A stretch of 64,000 bases of DNA from Morinoia aosen (lineage: Eukaryota > Arthropoda > Malacostraca > Amphipoda > Talitridae). Both the position numbers and the translations under genes were made by a program. The stretch covers positions 46,415,842-46,479,841 of the forward strand of contig CM059569.1 of assembly GCA_030386875.1 (NCBI GenBank), given 5' to 3'. The notes beneath the pieces were generated by a model. That model made no database searches. It was not told the DNA's origin and worked only from the letters and a program-made list of their open reading frames with translations. This document shows positions 13,101-21,721 of the stretch, in pieces (position 1 is the stretch's first letter; each line of letters begins with the position of its first letter).

Positions 13101-14234
13101 ATGATCAACAGGACCTTCTGTGGCTGATGTGCCCGTTACATAAATAAAAAAGGTGAATTTTCACTAAAAAACACAATAAGAGTCAATATTGACAGGACCT
13201 GCCGTGGTTGATGTACCCGTAACATAAATACCAATGGGGAATTTTCTTTGAAAAAACACAATTTGGTTCACAGGATCTGCCGTGGTTGATGCCCTCGTAA
13301 CATAAATATAAATGATGAACTTTCACTGAAAAAAACACAATTAGAGTCAATATTGACAGGACCTGCCGTGGCTGAAGTACCCGTAACATAAATGTAAAGA
13401 GAGAATTTCCACTGAAAAAAAAAACACGCCTTGGTTAACAGGACCTGCCGTGGCTGATGTACCCGTTCCTGGCGTGGATGGGCGTGGAGATGGCGGTGTC
13501 GGGTGTGGGGGCGGTGGTGGTGGTGATCTTGTTCGCCCGCGCGCCCGGCACCAGCTTCGTGTTCGCCTTCTCCCTCCTGTGCGTCCTCATCCTCTCGGCG
13601 CACTCCTTCCTCGTCGTCAGGTCTTACCAAATTGAGGTCAGACATCTTAACATCTTAATAAATACGATTTCAAGTAGCTACAGCAAGTAGCTATCAATTT
13701 TTCCTACAGCTAACTAAGTTTAAAGTAGCTAACAAAGTTTTTTACAGCTAACAAAGTTTAAAGTAGCTAACAAGGTTTGCTTTTCGAAGCAGTTGAATTC
13801 CTTTCGAAAAATTTGCACAAAATTGTCAACTTTCCTGTTTCGTTTCAGATTATTTTTCATTTGTTTATGTTTCATTGCTTTCTTACTAAAAATTTCCAAA
13901 AAAAGTGAAATAGTTCTGGGGCACCTTGATATAAATGCTAAGAGGATACTTTTCTTTTATAAAAGTTTGAGTTGTTCTTCTTCCGCTCATCGATTAAGAG
14001 CTGGAAAATACCCGTAGAAAAATCAAGAAATTTGAAAACAAGTGAAATTTTAAAATAAAACAATCAGGTATGATTTTTGTGATCGACTCCTGATTTGAAC
14101 GTTGTAATTTCATTCTACAGATACAGGAAAAGATGAAAGAAAACGATCGGGAAGAGGAGAAGTCTTCTGAGAATACAGACAAATCGGACTTACCAGATGA
14201 AATCCCGCTAAGCGACACGGCTCTGCACGTTTGA
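7105..14234 (+). CDS. Four-transmembrane protein, DUF4728/pasiflora-like (5 coding exons, 170 aa)
   Basis: Coding sequence is join(7105-7167, 9661-9718, 11676-11758, 13442-13636, 14121-14234), 513 nt. Every junction uses GT/AG and the phases match (0, 1, 0, 0). The protein starts MGCCCCCTNYTCC, a Cys cluster that is a plausible palmitoylation site. Four hydrophobic stretches follow: LVLAAANMALGILALI (about residues 14-29), FEVIISVLSITAGALLLMAV (about 47-66), WMGVEMAVSGVGAVVVVILF (about 78-97) and SFVFAFSLLCVLILSAHSFL (about 103-122). The tail is acidic/basic and runs to TALHV. Small arthropod tetraspan proteins of the DUF4728 type, including Drosophila pasiflora proteins of septate junctions, have this length and topology and a 'PWL' motif after TM2. 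Here PWLMYPFL fits. The family call is by topology and motif, not by search. The introns are packed with minisatellites. Confidence 0.75.
7168..7395 (+). repeat. Tandem copies of exon 1 with its donor site (~72-bp unit)
   Basis: Three further copies of the exon-1 sequence follow directly. Copy 2 (7168-7239) is close to exon 1, open in frame, and ends at a good donor (gtacgt, 7240). Copy 3 (about 7250-7320) has lost its donor. Copy 4 (about 7320-7384) again ends GCAGCCAATATG|gtacgt (7385) but contains stop codons. Divergence increases with distance from the exon. Confidence 0.8.
7600..9230. repeat. 51-bp minisatellite in intron 1 (about 24 good copies plus decayed edges)
   Basis: The unit contains GTGCAGAAATAAGGAATTG and TCTCTTATTAGCAGTATTG. 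Because 51 is divisible by 3, the array reads as a 17-residue peptide repeat (NKELLSLISSIVKITCR) over 305 and 112 codons. This is not a gene. The frame breaks where a copy loses one base (GTATTTTAAAA instead of GTATTGTTAAAA, near 8470). Copies between 7860 and 8310 alternate between two variants (ATTATCAG with AAGGATTTG, and ATTAGCAG with GTGAGAATAACG), forming a 102-bp dimer. Flanks at 7600-7830 and 9035-9230 hold old diverged copies. Confidence 0.95.
9231..9660. other. Intron 1 remainder
   Basis: Unique AT-rich sequence between the 51-bp array and exon 2. It holds a 71-codon minus-strand ORF (9307-9522) with no recognisable similarity. Confidence 0.5.
9661..9718 (+). CDS. Coding exon 2 of the four-transmembrane gene
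   Basis: It follows an acceptor with a pyrimidine-rich tract (CTTTTATTCCGTCAG). It codes for ALGILALISKVIGFQSLQG plus the first base of a Gly codon, and ends at a perfect consensus donor gtgagt (9719). Phase 1 at its end matches the two-base start (GT) of exon 3, which together make GGT (Gly). The peptide completes the first transmembrane segment begun in exon 1. The 33-bp minisatellite starts directly at the donor. Confidence 0.7.
9719..11385. repeat. 33-bp GTG-rich minisatellite in intron 2 (~50 copies)
   Basis: The unit is built from TGTGGTGCTGCGGTGTGGTG and TTGTGGTGTGCAT. It lacks stop codons in several frames of both strands, giving spurious ORFs of 310-532 codons (His/Thr/Pro-rich on minus; Val/Cys/Trp-rich on plus). 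A higher-order repeat of about 487 bp is visible: the rare ATTTTGG variant is at about 10360 and 10847, and GCTGCAG at 10493 and 10980. A 158-bp sub-block with GCTGCGGTGTGGTGCTGCGG also recurs. Copies from about 11100 onward are diverged. Confidence 0.95.
11386..11560. other. Intron 2 remainder
   Basis: Short unique sequence between the GTG-rich array and the duplicated acceptor region. Confidence 0.5.
11561..11694 (+). repeat. 67-bp tandem duplication spanning the exon-3 acceptor and exon start
   Basis: Two copies (11561-11627 and 11628-11694) both begin CAATTCGTATTGTGT and both include CATCATTTCAG|GTCCTG and GGGTGATATATTC. The second copy holds the true acceptor (AG at 11674-11675). The first holds a decoy (AG at 11607-11608). 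Splicing to the decoy would read 25 residues and then a TGA, because 67 is not a multiple of 3. Confidence 0.9.
11676..11758 (+). CDS. Coding exon 3 of the four-transmembrane gene
   Basis: Acceptor CATTTCAG; 83 nt, completing a Gly codon from exon 2 and then coding for PVGDIFEVIISVLSITAG and ALLLMAVRG, the second transmembrane segment. The donor is GGG|gtgaga (11759), leaving phase 0, which fits exon 4. Confidence 0.85.
11825..12720. repeat. Degenerate ~75-85 bp tandem repeat in intron 3, interrupted by an insert
   Basis: Blocks such as GGCTGTAATGGTTG, AAGCTTCATGGGACTCATAC and GATGTT-GGACATTTCTG recur about five times between 11840 and 12150. Related blocks (CATTTTCGTGTCAC, ACTTCAGTCT, AGGACA-TTT, GCAGTTCCA) continue from about 12510 to 12720. 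The segment at 12190-12505 does not fit and looks inserted. Confidence 0.7.
12190..12505 (+). mobile_element. GC-rich insert, possibly the 5' part of a non-LTR retrotransposon
   Basis: This GC-rich block interrupts an AT-rich repeat family. An ATG at 12305 opens a 36-codon frame rich in Gly/Ser/Ala/Arg (MKFHPASSGAGGRG, then ARKRQAPIGSSGG) that stops at 12415. A second frame (12363-12551) carries SQPPVVPLTPPVLHYTTP. Its base composition resembles that of the non-LTR element at the right end of the window. No terminal repeats are clear, and the element type is inferred. Confidence 0.35.
12900..13441 (+). repeat. 78-92 bp tandem repeat containing decoy copies of the exon-4 acceptor and exon start
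   Basis: Five copies precede exon 4, with the ACCTGC-type exon start at 13021, 13113, 13197, 13275 and 13361 (true exon 13443). Each carries a sequence like ACAGGACCTGCCGTGG followed by TGATGTACCCGTAACATAAA, and then an AATTTTCACTGAAAAAACAC block. Three of the copies would code for DLPW plus a few residues and then a TAA within about ten codons; the others also stop soon. More decayed units can be traced to about 12900. Confidence 0.85.
13442..13636 (+). CDS. Coding exon 4 of the four-transmembrane gene
   Basis: Acceptor GGTTAACAG; 65 codons starting DLPWLMYPFLAWMG, phase 0 at both ends; donor GAG|gtcaga (13637). It encodes the third and fourth transmembrane segments with the loop ARAPGTS between them, and ends VVRSYQIE at the cytosolic side. 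The exon is GC-rich in an AT-rich setting, with many codons ending in C or G, the strongest coding signal in the window. Out-of-frame ORFs of 61 and 125 codons over it are shadows. Confidence 0.92.
13637..14120 (+). other. Intron 4, with a short tandem repeat at its start
   Basis: Between 13675 and 13775, CAGCTAACAAAGTTTAAAG and GTAGCTAACAAAG recur about three times (roughly 36-40 bp period). The remainder is unique and T-rich, ending in the acceptor TTTCATTCTACAG. Confidence 0.7.
14121..14234 (+). CDS. Terminal coding exon 5 of the four-transmembrane gene
   Basis: Begins in phase 0 after TTTCATTCTACAG. It codes for 37 residues (IQEKMKENDREEEKSSENT, then DKSDLPDEIPLSDTALHV) and stops at TGA 14232-14234. 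The charged, hydrophilic composition fits a cytoplasmic C-terminal tail after the fourth membrane segment. Possible polyadenylation signals downstream are ATTAAA near 14671 and AATAAA at 14738-14743. Confidence 0.85.
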   Translation: MQEKMKENDREEEKSSENTDKSDLPDEIPLSDTALHV

Positions 14235-14791
14235 ATAATTTTCTTTAAAAACCGTATTTAAAGACAAAATTTTGCCAAGCATTTTTCCTGTCTTTCTATG
14301 GAAAGATTATGGTGTTTTTCGGTGATTTGAAAAAGCTAATTTCTTTGGACTTCGGAATTTCTTTGGATTTGAAATTTCTTCTTACTTTACCACGTGATGA
14401 ACTTGAACTATTTCATAAAGTTGAAAAGGGGGAAATGATTTGTAAAAGCGTGGCACGGACAATAGCACGAGATGGTCAGGTATTGAAAATCTTTGCCAAG
14501 CTTGACTTAGCTTCTTCATGCTGCAGAGATCGCATGCCTTGTGGGTATTGATGGTTGACTTCGGTTTCAACAAAGACCGAAGTGTGATAATTCCCTTTCT
14601 TTTCCCTAATTTATTCCTTCTTCAAATATTGAGTATACACGACGATATATGTGAAAATGTGCAAATGAATTATTAAACATTACGAAAATGATCAAACAGA
14701 AGCAAATAAATTCGTAAGCAATGAGTTATGGCAAAAAAATAAAATCCATCCTAAACCTGAGGGAACGCCTACGGTCGTAGAAAATGACACA

Positions 14792-14880
14792 TTAACACAT
14801 TCATTGCAGTATGACCCACCGGTGGGTCGTGCTTAAGTTTTTCCAGCTGTCAAACGACCCATCGACGGGGGGTTTAAATT
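14792..14880. mobile_element. piggyBac-like terminal remnant (TTAA plus CCCACCGGTGGG palindrome)
   Basis: A TTAA is followed by CACATTCATTGCAGTATGAC and the palindrome CCCACCGGTGGG, then a second CGACCCATCG. This 'CACTGCCATA..CCCACCGGTGGG' form is typical of the ends of piggyBac-type elements and their MITEs. Only one end is evident here. The remnant at 36376-36555 carries related ends. Confidence 0.4.
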
Positions 14881-16290
14881 TTTTTAAAAATTTTGAAAAT
14901 TAATTGTATTTATTTTACCTAGTTAATGCTTGAATGTAAAAAAATTTTTAACAACTTTTAAGTTTAAATTAGAGTTGGACATTAAACTTCCGCTTAGCCC
15001 ATCGCAATAAATGTGTAAAAAAGTACATACAGTAAGGTTGATGATAATGTATAGCATTCGAGGGTGACGTCAATTTAGCATTACGAAAAAACCTATCCCA
15101 AGTGAAGAATGTTTAATTTTCACTCGTTGACTGCAAAATAACTCTCATGCTCATAAGCAACTCGATATTTTTGCGTTGTGGTGTTCATGTCCGAGGTTTT
15201 CCACCCCAGAACTGTATTTGTGATACAATACTTAGAGCGCATGCAAACCTGCCAAATAGAAATGAAAAGCGTCTAATTCTTTAGCTTCAAAAGCATGTCA
15301 AGGCCTCGTTCTGGTTCTCGCTGCTTTGCACGGTATACATTATTAATGCATTCCACCAATATCATAATCAAGAGATATTATATTTAGATTTTTATACAGT
15401 TTTCTGAGCATTCATGCATCACTATTTCGTCGTAGACGTGAAAGTTTCGAAGTGTAGTCTTATTCGTGTGTTGAAGCTACCTTTATCTTAAATTATCAAA
15501 TATCAGCGCTTTTACAGTTTAACTTTCTTGCACCTGTATCCATAGCCTTGACTATCCTTTTTCCATTATTCGAAGTACTTGGAATTAATTCAAATTAGAA
15601 AATATTCGAATTACCATTCGAATCACTTGCAGATGTTTACTTGCATACTTCGGATGCCGTAAAGCATTTATTCATTTTTAATTGAGAGTTGTGCCCCAAA
15701 ATATCGATTTTAATATTTTATCTAAGAACAGCAGTGCTCATAGTAATTTTTCACTATGATAGTACATAGAAACGTACAAAGTAAAACGCTCCTTTCTTTT
15801 AAAACCTTTTCTTTTACATTATGTATAACATCAATTTCATCTCTAATGATACAGTGTTTGAATATTGACGATTACCGATGTAATATTGTAAATTCACAGT
15901 GTTTAATGTTTCAGTTCTCAATACCTATAGAAAAAAACGTAAAAATTTAGGATGTTCATCAACAATGAATTTTTAAAACCATGCTCTGTCTCTAAGACGT
16001 AAAATAAAAATTTTAATTTATGCCTTTAATTTTGAAATTAATTTGAAATCACAGTTTTTGAACCGCTACCTGGATTCCACGTACAATTGTTCTGATTCAT
16101 GTAATTCACTGCTGAGTGCAGTGACACTGTTTTCTAATTACAATGACTGATGTTTTAGAAGTTTGTTATTACAAAATTCTGCAGCCATAATTTCTCACCG
16201 AATTTCATTAGAGATGGAATATATATGAAAATGACTCATACTATGCTACCCATTTTTGAGAAATCTTATGCAGGAAGTTCTAATGCGAGA
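14881..16290. other. AT-rich non-coding DNA
   Basis: No coding or structured repeat signal that I can support. Confidence 0.5.
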
Positions 16291-16299
16291 TGACAGAGA

Positions 16300-16630
16300 A
16301 TGGTGGAGTAACTTATTTACTGGTTATTTTCACCCGAGACTTTTCCAATGGTGGATAATTTGGAGTAACTTAAATTCTGGTTGTTCTTACCATAGACTTT
16401 TTTCGATGACAATAAATGTTGGAGTAACTTAAATTCTGGTTGTTTTTACCGTAGACTTTTTTCGAACAAATGTCTAGAGTAACTTAAATTCTGGTTGTTT
16501 TTACCGTAGACTTTTTCAGACGAATGGCAGAGTAACTTAAATTCTGGTTTTCTTAACCGTAGACTTTTTCTCGATGAAATAGAAAGAAGAAGTAACTTAA
16601 TTACTGGTTTTCTTTACCGTAGACTTTAGT
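16300..16630. repeat. ~55-65 bp tandem repeat (6 copies)
   Basis: AGTAACTTAAATTCTGGTTG and TTTTTACCGTAGACTTTTT recur six times with variable spacers. The first copy is the most diverged. Confidence 0.9.
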
Positions 16631-16950
16631 ATCAAATCATTGCTGTTCAATATTATTATTATATTCGTTATTGCTCTACCTGTAATTTCCGCTATACTAA
16701 TTAATTGAGAAAATGAAATCACTTCGAGCGAGCTTTCTAGCTAATGGTTATTTTGTACTCTTCACGTCTGCTGAGAAACATCTCTGACATTTGCATCATT
16801 TATTTTTGATAGCTAAAATTTGAAATTCAACAACTGACATTTTTAGTTTCATTTTAAATTAACGAAGATTACATAGATTTCTTGCAATGCTATTTTATAT
16901 TTCAAATCATGAATTTGGACTTTGGTTTCGTGTTTTCGATTAATCACTAT

Positions 16951-17275
16951 TAAAAAAGGAGCCGCGTCCGTCCGTCCGTCCGTGTGTCACACCCAAGCCT
17001 GCAGTGGGAGATGAGCGTATCTGTGATACAAGCTTACTCCAACTCCACAATACAAACTCCACAATTTTCTGTGATTTAACCCAGCAGTTGGGAGTCGGAA
17101 TGAATATCACGTGTATTGGTAGGTTAGGTTAGGTTGTATAGAATATCAGCGGTTGAGACCTAGCAAAGTACAGGAAAGCCATAGAATAGCGTGGGAAATC
17201 ATGGGAAAGCCATGTTGAAGCTCAGTTGGTCCGACGTCTAATAGTGTCATCATTTGACGGGCCGGGTGCGCTCGT
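16951..17275 (+). mobile_element. Dispersed repeat, copy 1 (~325 bp, unclassified)
   Basis: Homologous along its length to 57382-57690 in the same orientation. It starts AAAAGGAGCCGCGTCC with a CCGT microsatellite. Shared landmarks are GTGTGTCACACCCA, GAGATGAGCGTATCTGTG, GGAGTCGGAATGAATATC, a TTAGG-like tract (GGTAGGTTAGGTTAGG) and CAGTTGGTCCGA near the end, closing with TTTGACGGGCC. It has no coding capacity. It could be a short non-autonomous element. Confidence 0.7.
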
Positions 17276-18410
17276 TATTGATAAAAATGCAGTTATTGAT
17301 TCATAAATCGGAAGCATCTTTTAATTCTTCGATTACTGTTTAAAGAGTTGACATCTTCGTTATCACCTACAGTTTGAAATGTTAGCGAACTGACTCATGA
17401 TAATATCAATGTTGAGTTCAAATTCAGCTACATAGTTGTGTAATTTGTATTTTTTCAGAATTTACATTGATGATCGATGTCACATTCTAGGGGCCAACCT
17501 TAACACCCTGCTCGTTATTGGCATCTATTTTGACTTTTCTGCAAGTGTACTAACATTCGTTCACAATTTTCTAGCTTAACTAATTCATTGCTATTTCCTT
17601 GACTATTTTCTTGAATTTGTACGGCATATAGGTTTGACAAATCAAGAAATAATAAAAATTTAATGAAAAAGTGCCAAGCTTTTTTCTGCCCTGCATGTAA
17701 TAGCTTTGAAATGACTTTATTTCTCCTTTTAAAAAATAACAGTTTGACCCACTGGAGGTGATTCAGTATTTGAAACAGGCAATGTTTCACGGGATCGGCA
17801 AATCAAATGTAGCAAATACGGCAATGATATGTATTTAAATGTAAACTAAACCCAAAACTAACATTTTTTTTCGGCAAAAAACTATATTGATTGTACAGAT
17901 ATTGACGTGAAAGCGTGAGGTCGATCCAAAACATTTATTAAAATTTAATGTTATAAATTTAGCTTTTCTATATTACGATTTCACGTTGAAATTATGCTTC
18001 AAATCTTAAATATCGATAAACCATAACTCCCATATATCAATATTTAGACTATGTACCCATAGGTATAAGTGTACGTAAAAATAGTTACTTACCCGTGTTT
18101 CATTATGGACTCTGAAGATAAGCGTTGCCTTAACTTGAAGGCTCTACTTCAATTCTTGATAAGACCTTCGAGCCAGCACGCTGCGGAATGATAAATGAAC
18201 TGCAAAATTAGGTCTGAGCCTCTGACGCACGTACATCTTTTAATTCCAAAGCCGCGAGGTAATTTTAAATTTTATTTATTATTCAAAGAGGAAAAGATTG
18301 CCTCGCCCTCGATCTTTTGATGTCAACTCGAGACTGATGCACCGCACCTGATCCCATCACGTATGCGAGAAGACTCGGAATTAGAGCGTCAAAAATATGC
18401 CGTACCGTTA
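17276..18410. other. AT-rich non-coding DNA
   Basis: Contains a 91-codon minus-strand ORF (17515-17790) with no recognisable similarity, probably chance. Nothing else can be supported. Confidence 0.5.
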
Positions 18411-18414
18411 TTTA

Positions 18415-18585
18415 TGCCTTGATCCTACATGAACGGCGAATTTATTAAAGGCATTTGAGAGTCTCGTTATTAAATAATTCAAATAATTATACTATTTATT
18501 TATTCATTGATCCTGCATGAACGTCGAAATAATTTAAGGTATTTCAGAGTCTCACAAATAAATAATTCAATAAAACTTTTACCTT
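18415..18585. repeat. ~88-bp tandem duplication
   Basis: TTGATCCTACATGAACGGCG with TTTGAGAGTCTC and AAATAATTCAA recurs about 88 bp downstream as TTGATCCTGCATGAACGTCG with TTTCAGAGTCTC and AAATAATTCAA. Confidence 0.8.
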
Positions 18586-20110
18586 AAATTGTCTGAAGCG
18601 TGTATGAATGCTGAAGAATATTTGAGGAAGATGTTAGTTGTAAAATGCATACTGGAGGCGCGTTAAAATCGTAGATTTTAAAATGATAATTCATTGAAAC
18701 GCTTTATAAACCAATTAATATGTACGATGTGTATTTCTAAAGTAATTGAAAATTGAGACAAAACTGTGAGTACAGAATCCGAGCTTCTTATACATAGTCG
18801 ATTGATTTTTATAAATAGCAATAGTGAAAATTGGTGCGCTTTTTTTGATGAAACAATCTAACAGCATCTGTTCCTATGAGAATCTAATTGTAACTATGAA
18901 ATTAATAAAACAAAATCAGTAATACAACTTATTTGAAACAAAATTTTACTTGAACTTGAACGATAACGTCTCCAACATTTTTCTCGCCGGAAGACTTTAC
19001 TGAATGTACGGAGGTTGACGAAGAGGTATGAGATATACCTCAATGACCTGCTCATATACCTCAAGGACCTAGAAACTTTGATCTTCTCATCACAGAATCA
19101 TTAAAATTTGCTGAAGTGCATTTTATTTCTGTAGTTAGGCCAGCTTTCTTCTAGTTTCCGCGCTTTGCTGTCTCCCGTGGGGAAGGTGTGAGACATTAGT
19201 ATCTTTCGCTTTATTTACTTGCTTCATCTCCAAATTTACTCAAGTTCAAAAGCTTTTTGATATTGTTAAAACACTTTTCTTGAGTGTACCTTTATTAAAC
19301 CTGGTGCGCGGAAAAACTCATCAATCCAATCTATCTTTATGTATTTTAAACTCGAGAAAGTGTTACCCTTCACACGCATCAAACTTGGCACGGGAAATAC
19401 TTCTAAAAGACACGTTTCCTGGGCTTTTGCAGACGTTTCATTTCAAACATGTTCACTATATCAGCTTATTAAAAATTAAAATTGAATAATTTTAGACTCT
19501 TATATTCTCGCTTTGGTCTATTAATTTCAAGCTGCAAATTTCTCCTATAAGAAGAAGTTTTCTCTTTGAAAAGTAAGCTCAAACGAAATTGTCTAATCAG
19601 CCTTAATTTAAAGAGGTTAATAATATGACTACGATTTATTTCAATTGATTTATTTCAGTCGAGTCTGTCCTGTACGTTATGAAAGAAATATTTTTCAATT
19701 TAAAAGTTCTGAACACCAAACAACTCAACGCTTCCCTCATTGAGCAGTGAAACAAGCCATAAGTTTTTGAAGTACTTTTTCTGTGGTTTCGGTGCATATT
19801 AAGATTCAATATTCAATATCTGCTACACATTAGCGAATCTTAGATGCGGCCCATGAAATCACACCCAGGGTAACGTAGAAATTTCCCGTCTGGCCAAACA
19901 GTAGTCGTTCTTTGAAACAAAAACCCTAACAAACACAATCTCAATTGATCATAGCAACAATTTTCAAAACAAACCGGAATCCAAATTATCCAATCATCAC
20001 TTCCCCTAACAAAATTCTCAAATATTGATAATAACGAAAATCGTAACGTAACAATTTTCTCAGAAAAATAACCATTCAGGATACTCCGACCCAAACCGAC
20101 GAAAGAAATG
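18586..20110. other. AT-rich non-coding DNA
   Basis: Small ORFs at 19280-19489 (plus) and 19840-20094 (minus) show no known motif. I regard the stretch as non-coding. Confidence 0.5.
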
Positions 20111-20115
20111 TGTAA

Positions 20116-20280
20116 AGACGATCAATTTAATTGTCAATTTAATTGAAAATGATGAATATTGGCAATTTAATTGATCGTCTGTGGGCTTGATTGACAACCG
20201 TAAATTAATTGACTTTGAGGGCAACAAAAAATCTCACGAATATATTGAGTCAATGATATTGAGAATTAAATTGATCGTCT
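20116..20280. repeat. Inverted-repeat element (perfect 17-bp arms, MITE-like)
   Basis: AGACGATCAATTTAATT (20116-20132) is the exact reverse complement of AATTAAATTGATCGTCT (20264-20280). An internal copy, CAATTTAATTGATCGTCT (20163-20180), pairs with one mismatch. The arms are followed by TGTGGGC or TATGGGC. It resembles a short non-autonomous DNA element with a duplicated right end. Confidence 0.55.
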
Positions 20281-20284
20281 ATGG

Positions 20285-20455
20285 GCCGCTTAAGTAAATG
20301 ACGCCGTTTGTCTGACCCGAAGCCGGTCAGTCGGCGTCTGTCGTGTGTGGAGTGAGGTAGTGCCAGGCATGCGCGGCTCTGCTCCAGCAACAGGTACAGC
20401 GGCCCCTGCAACAGGTGGGATGGGCACAACAGCAAGGCGCTAGTCAGCATATGGA
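20285..20455. other. GC-rich island, unassigned
   Basis: A CpG-rich block in AT-rich surroundings, with the partial palindrome CCGAAGCCGGTCAGTCGGCG and two AACAGGT steps that would serve as donors. Neither strand yields a convincing protein. It may be an unrecognised exon, a promoter or a transposon relic. Confidence 0.35.
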
Positions 20456-20517
20456 CACAACACTTTCAAGTTATACAAATTTCCTCTGAAGGTGAGCATG
20501 AACGCTTTTTATTAACA

Positions 20518-20680
20518 GCTAAAGTTTGCGTTAATTTCATAAAAAATTTATTTCATTGTTGGATCCGGAGTTTAGCGCGCACGGTCTGCTAATGTTTGCA
20601 TTATTTTGCTTTAATTTCACAGAAAATTTATTTGAGGGTTGGATCCTGAATTTAGCGAGCACAGTTTTTGGCTTTTGAAT
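20518..20680. repeat. ~80-bp tandem duplication
   Basis: AATTTCATAAAAAATTTATTT with GTTGGATCC and TTTAGCG-GCAC occurs twice in succession. Confidence 0.75.
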
Positions 20681-20734
20681 TGGTTTCGAATGAAATTTTA
20701 TAAAATATACGTAAAGTAAGCAGTTTATTAATTG

Positions 20735-20998
20735 GTACTTTGTAGTTATTCTGCCTCTTAAAGTAGACAGATAATTAGGTACTCTGTAGTTATTCTGCCT
20801 CTTAAAGTAGACAGATAATTAGGTACTCTGTAGTTATTCTGCCTCTTAAAGTAGACAGATAATTAGGTACTTTGTAGTTATTCTGCCTCTTAAAGTAGAC
20901 AGATAATTAGGTACTTTGTAGTTATTCTGCCTCTTAAAGTAGACAGATAATTAGGTACTTTGTAGTTATTCTGCCTCTTAAAGTAGACAGATAATTCA
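20735..20998. repeat. 44-bp minisatellite (6 copies)
   Basis: TTAGGTACTTTGTAGTTATT and CTGCCTCTTAAAGTAGACAG repeat nearly perfectly; the only common variant is ACTTTG/ACTCTG. Confidence 0.95.
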
Positions 20999-21167
20999 GA
21001 CTCCGTTGTTAATCTCAGACAAAAGTTTACCAAATCCAGTAGAGATTTCCACAAAACACGGAAGCGCCTCACTCCACACCTGCAGGATTGCTACGCTCAC
21101 GTTTCCAGCTGAGGAACAAATGTGCCCATAACCTGCTTTGGCACATTAGTTAACGCCCGCGCTAGAG

Positions 21168-21352
21168 CTGTGCTTCCCAAACTTTTTTCATCTACCACCA
21201 CCTTCTCAAGAATTTATTATCTACCGCCCCACCATGATATCTTGCCGCTCACTAGTGGTTAATTATATTAAAGTTTTATAGAAAATTATCGAAAAGATTA
21301 ATTTTCTATCTAATTTTTTTTTTCAAGATAGCGCCCACTTCGAGCATCACTG
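21168..21352. mobile_element. hAT-like MITE remnant (185 bp)
   Basis: One end, CTGTGCTTCCCAAACTTTTTT, is the common hAT terminal type. The other end, CGCCCACTTCGAGCATCACTG, is a diverged inverted partner. The 8-bp flanks, CGCTAGAG and CACTGGAG, match at 6 of 8 positions, as expected of an old hAT target-site duplication. Internal CTACCACCACCTTCTC and CTACCGCCCCACC fit the 'phantom bracket' style of such elements. There is no transposase. Confidence 0.55.
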
Positions 21353-21720
21353 CACTGGAGCACACACTCTACACGACTTTGGCATCAGAAAGCAGTTTAA
21401 TTTAATGAAAACAAATGGTTTTACGTAGGATATAAAATATAATAACTTTTCATTAGGGTATACATATTGATTGATCGTAATGAGAGACTACATCACCTTT
21501 GCGTATAACATGGACGATGTCAATTTGGAATCGGAAGCATCATTTGTTGGTGCATTGAGTCATTTAAAGTTATGACGGGATATGCCAGCTTCACACCAAG
21601 CATAAGCTGCGTTTTTATTATTTCATGAATATTATTTCTTGGAGTATCCTGTCATTTGAAATGAGTTAGACAAGCTACCATCTGCACGGTTGGGAAAAAT
21701 CAACATTACACAATTTGAGG
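21353..21720. other. Non-coding spacer
   Basis: Unique AT-rich sequence before the 41-bp array. Confidence 0.5.
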
Positions 21721-21721
21721 A

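Noticed and set aside
13268-13645. 125-codon minus-strand ORF over exon 4
   Set aside because: Antisense shadow of the GC-rich exon 4 and the decoy repeats; the plus-strand exon has splice sites and transmembrane coding.
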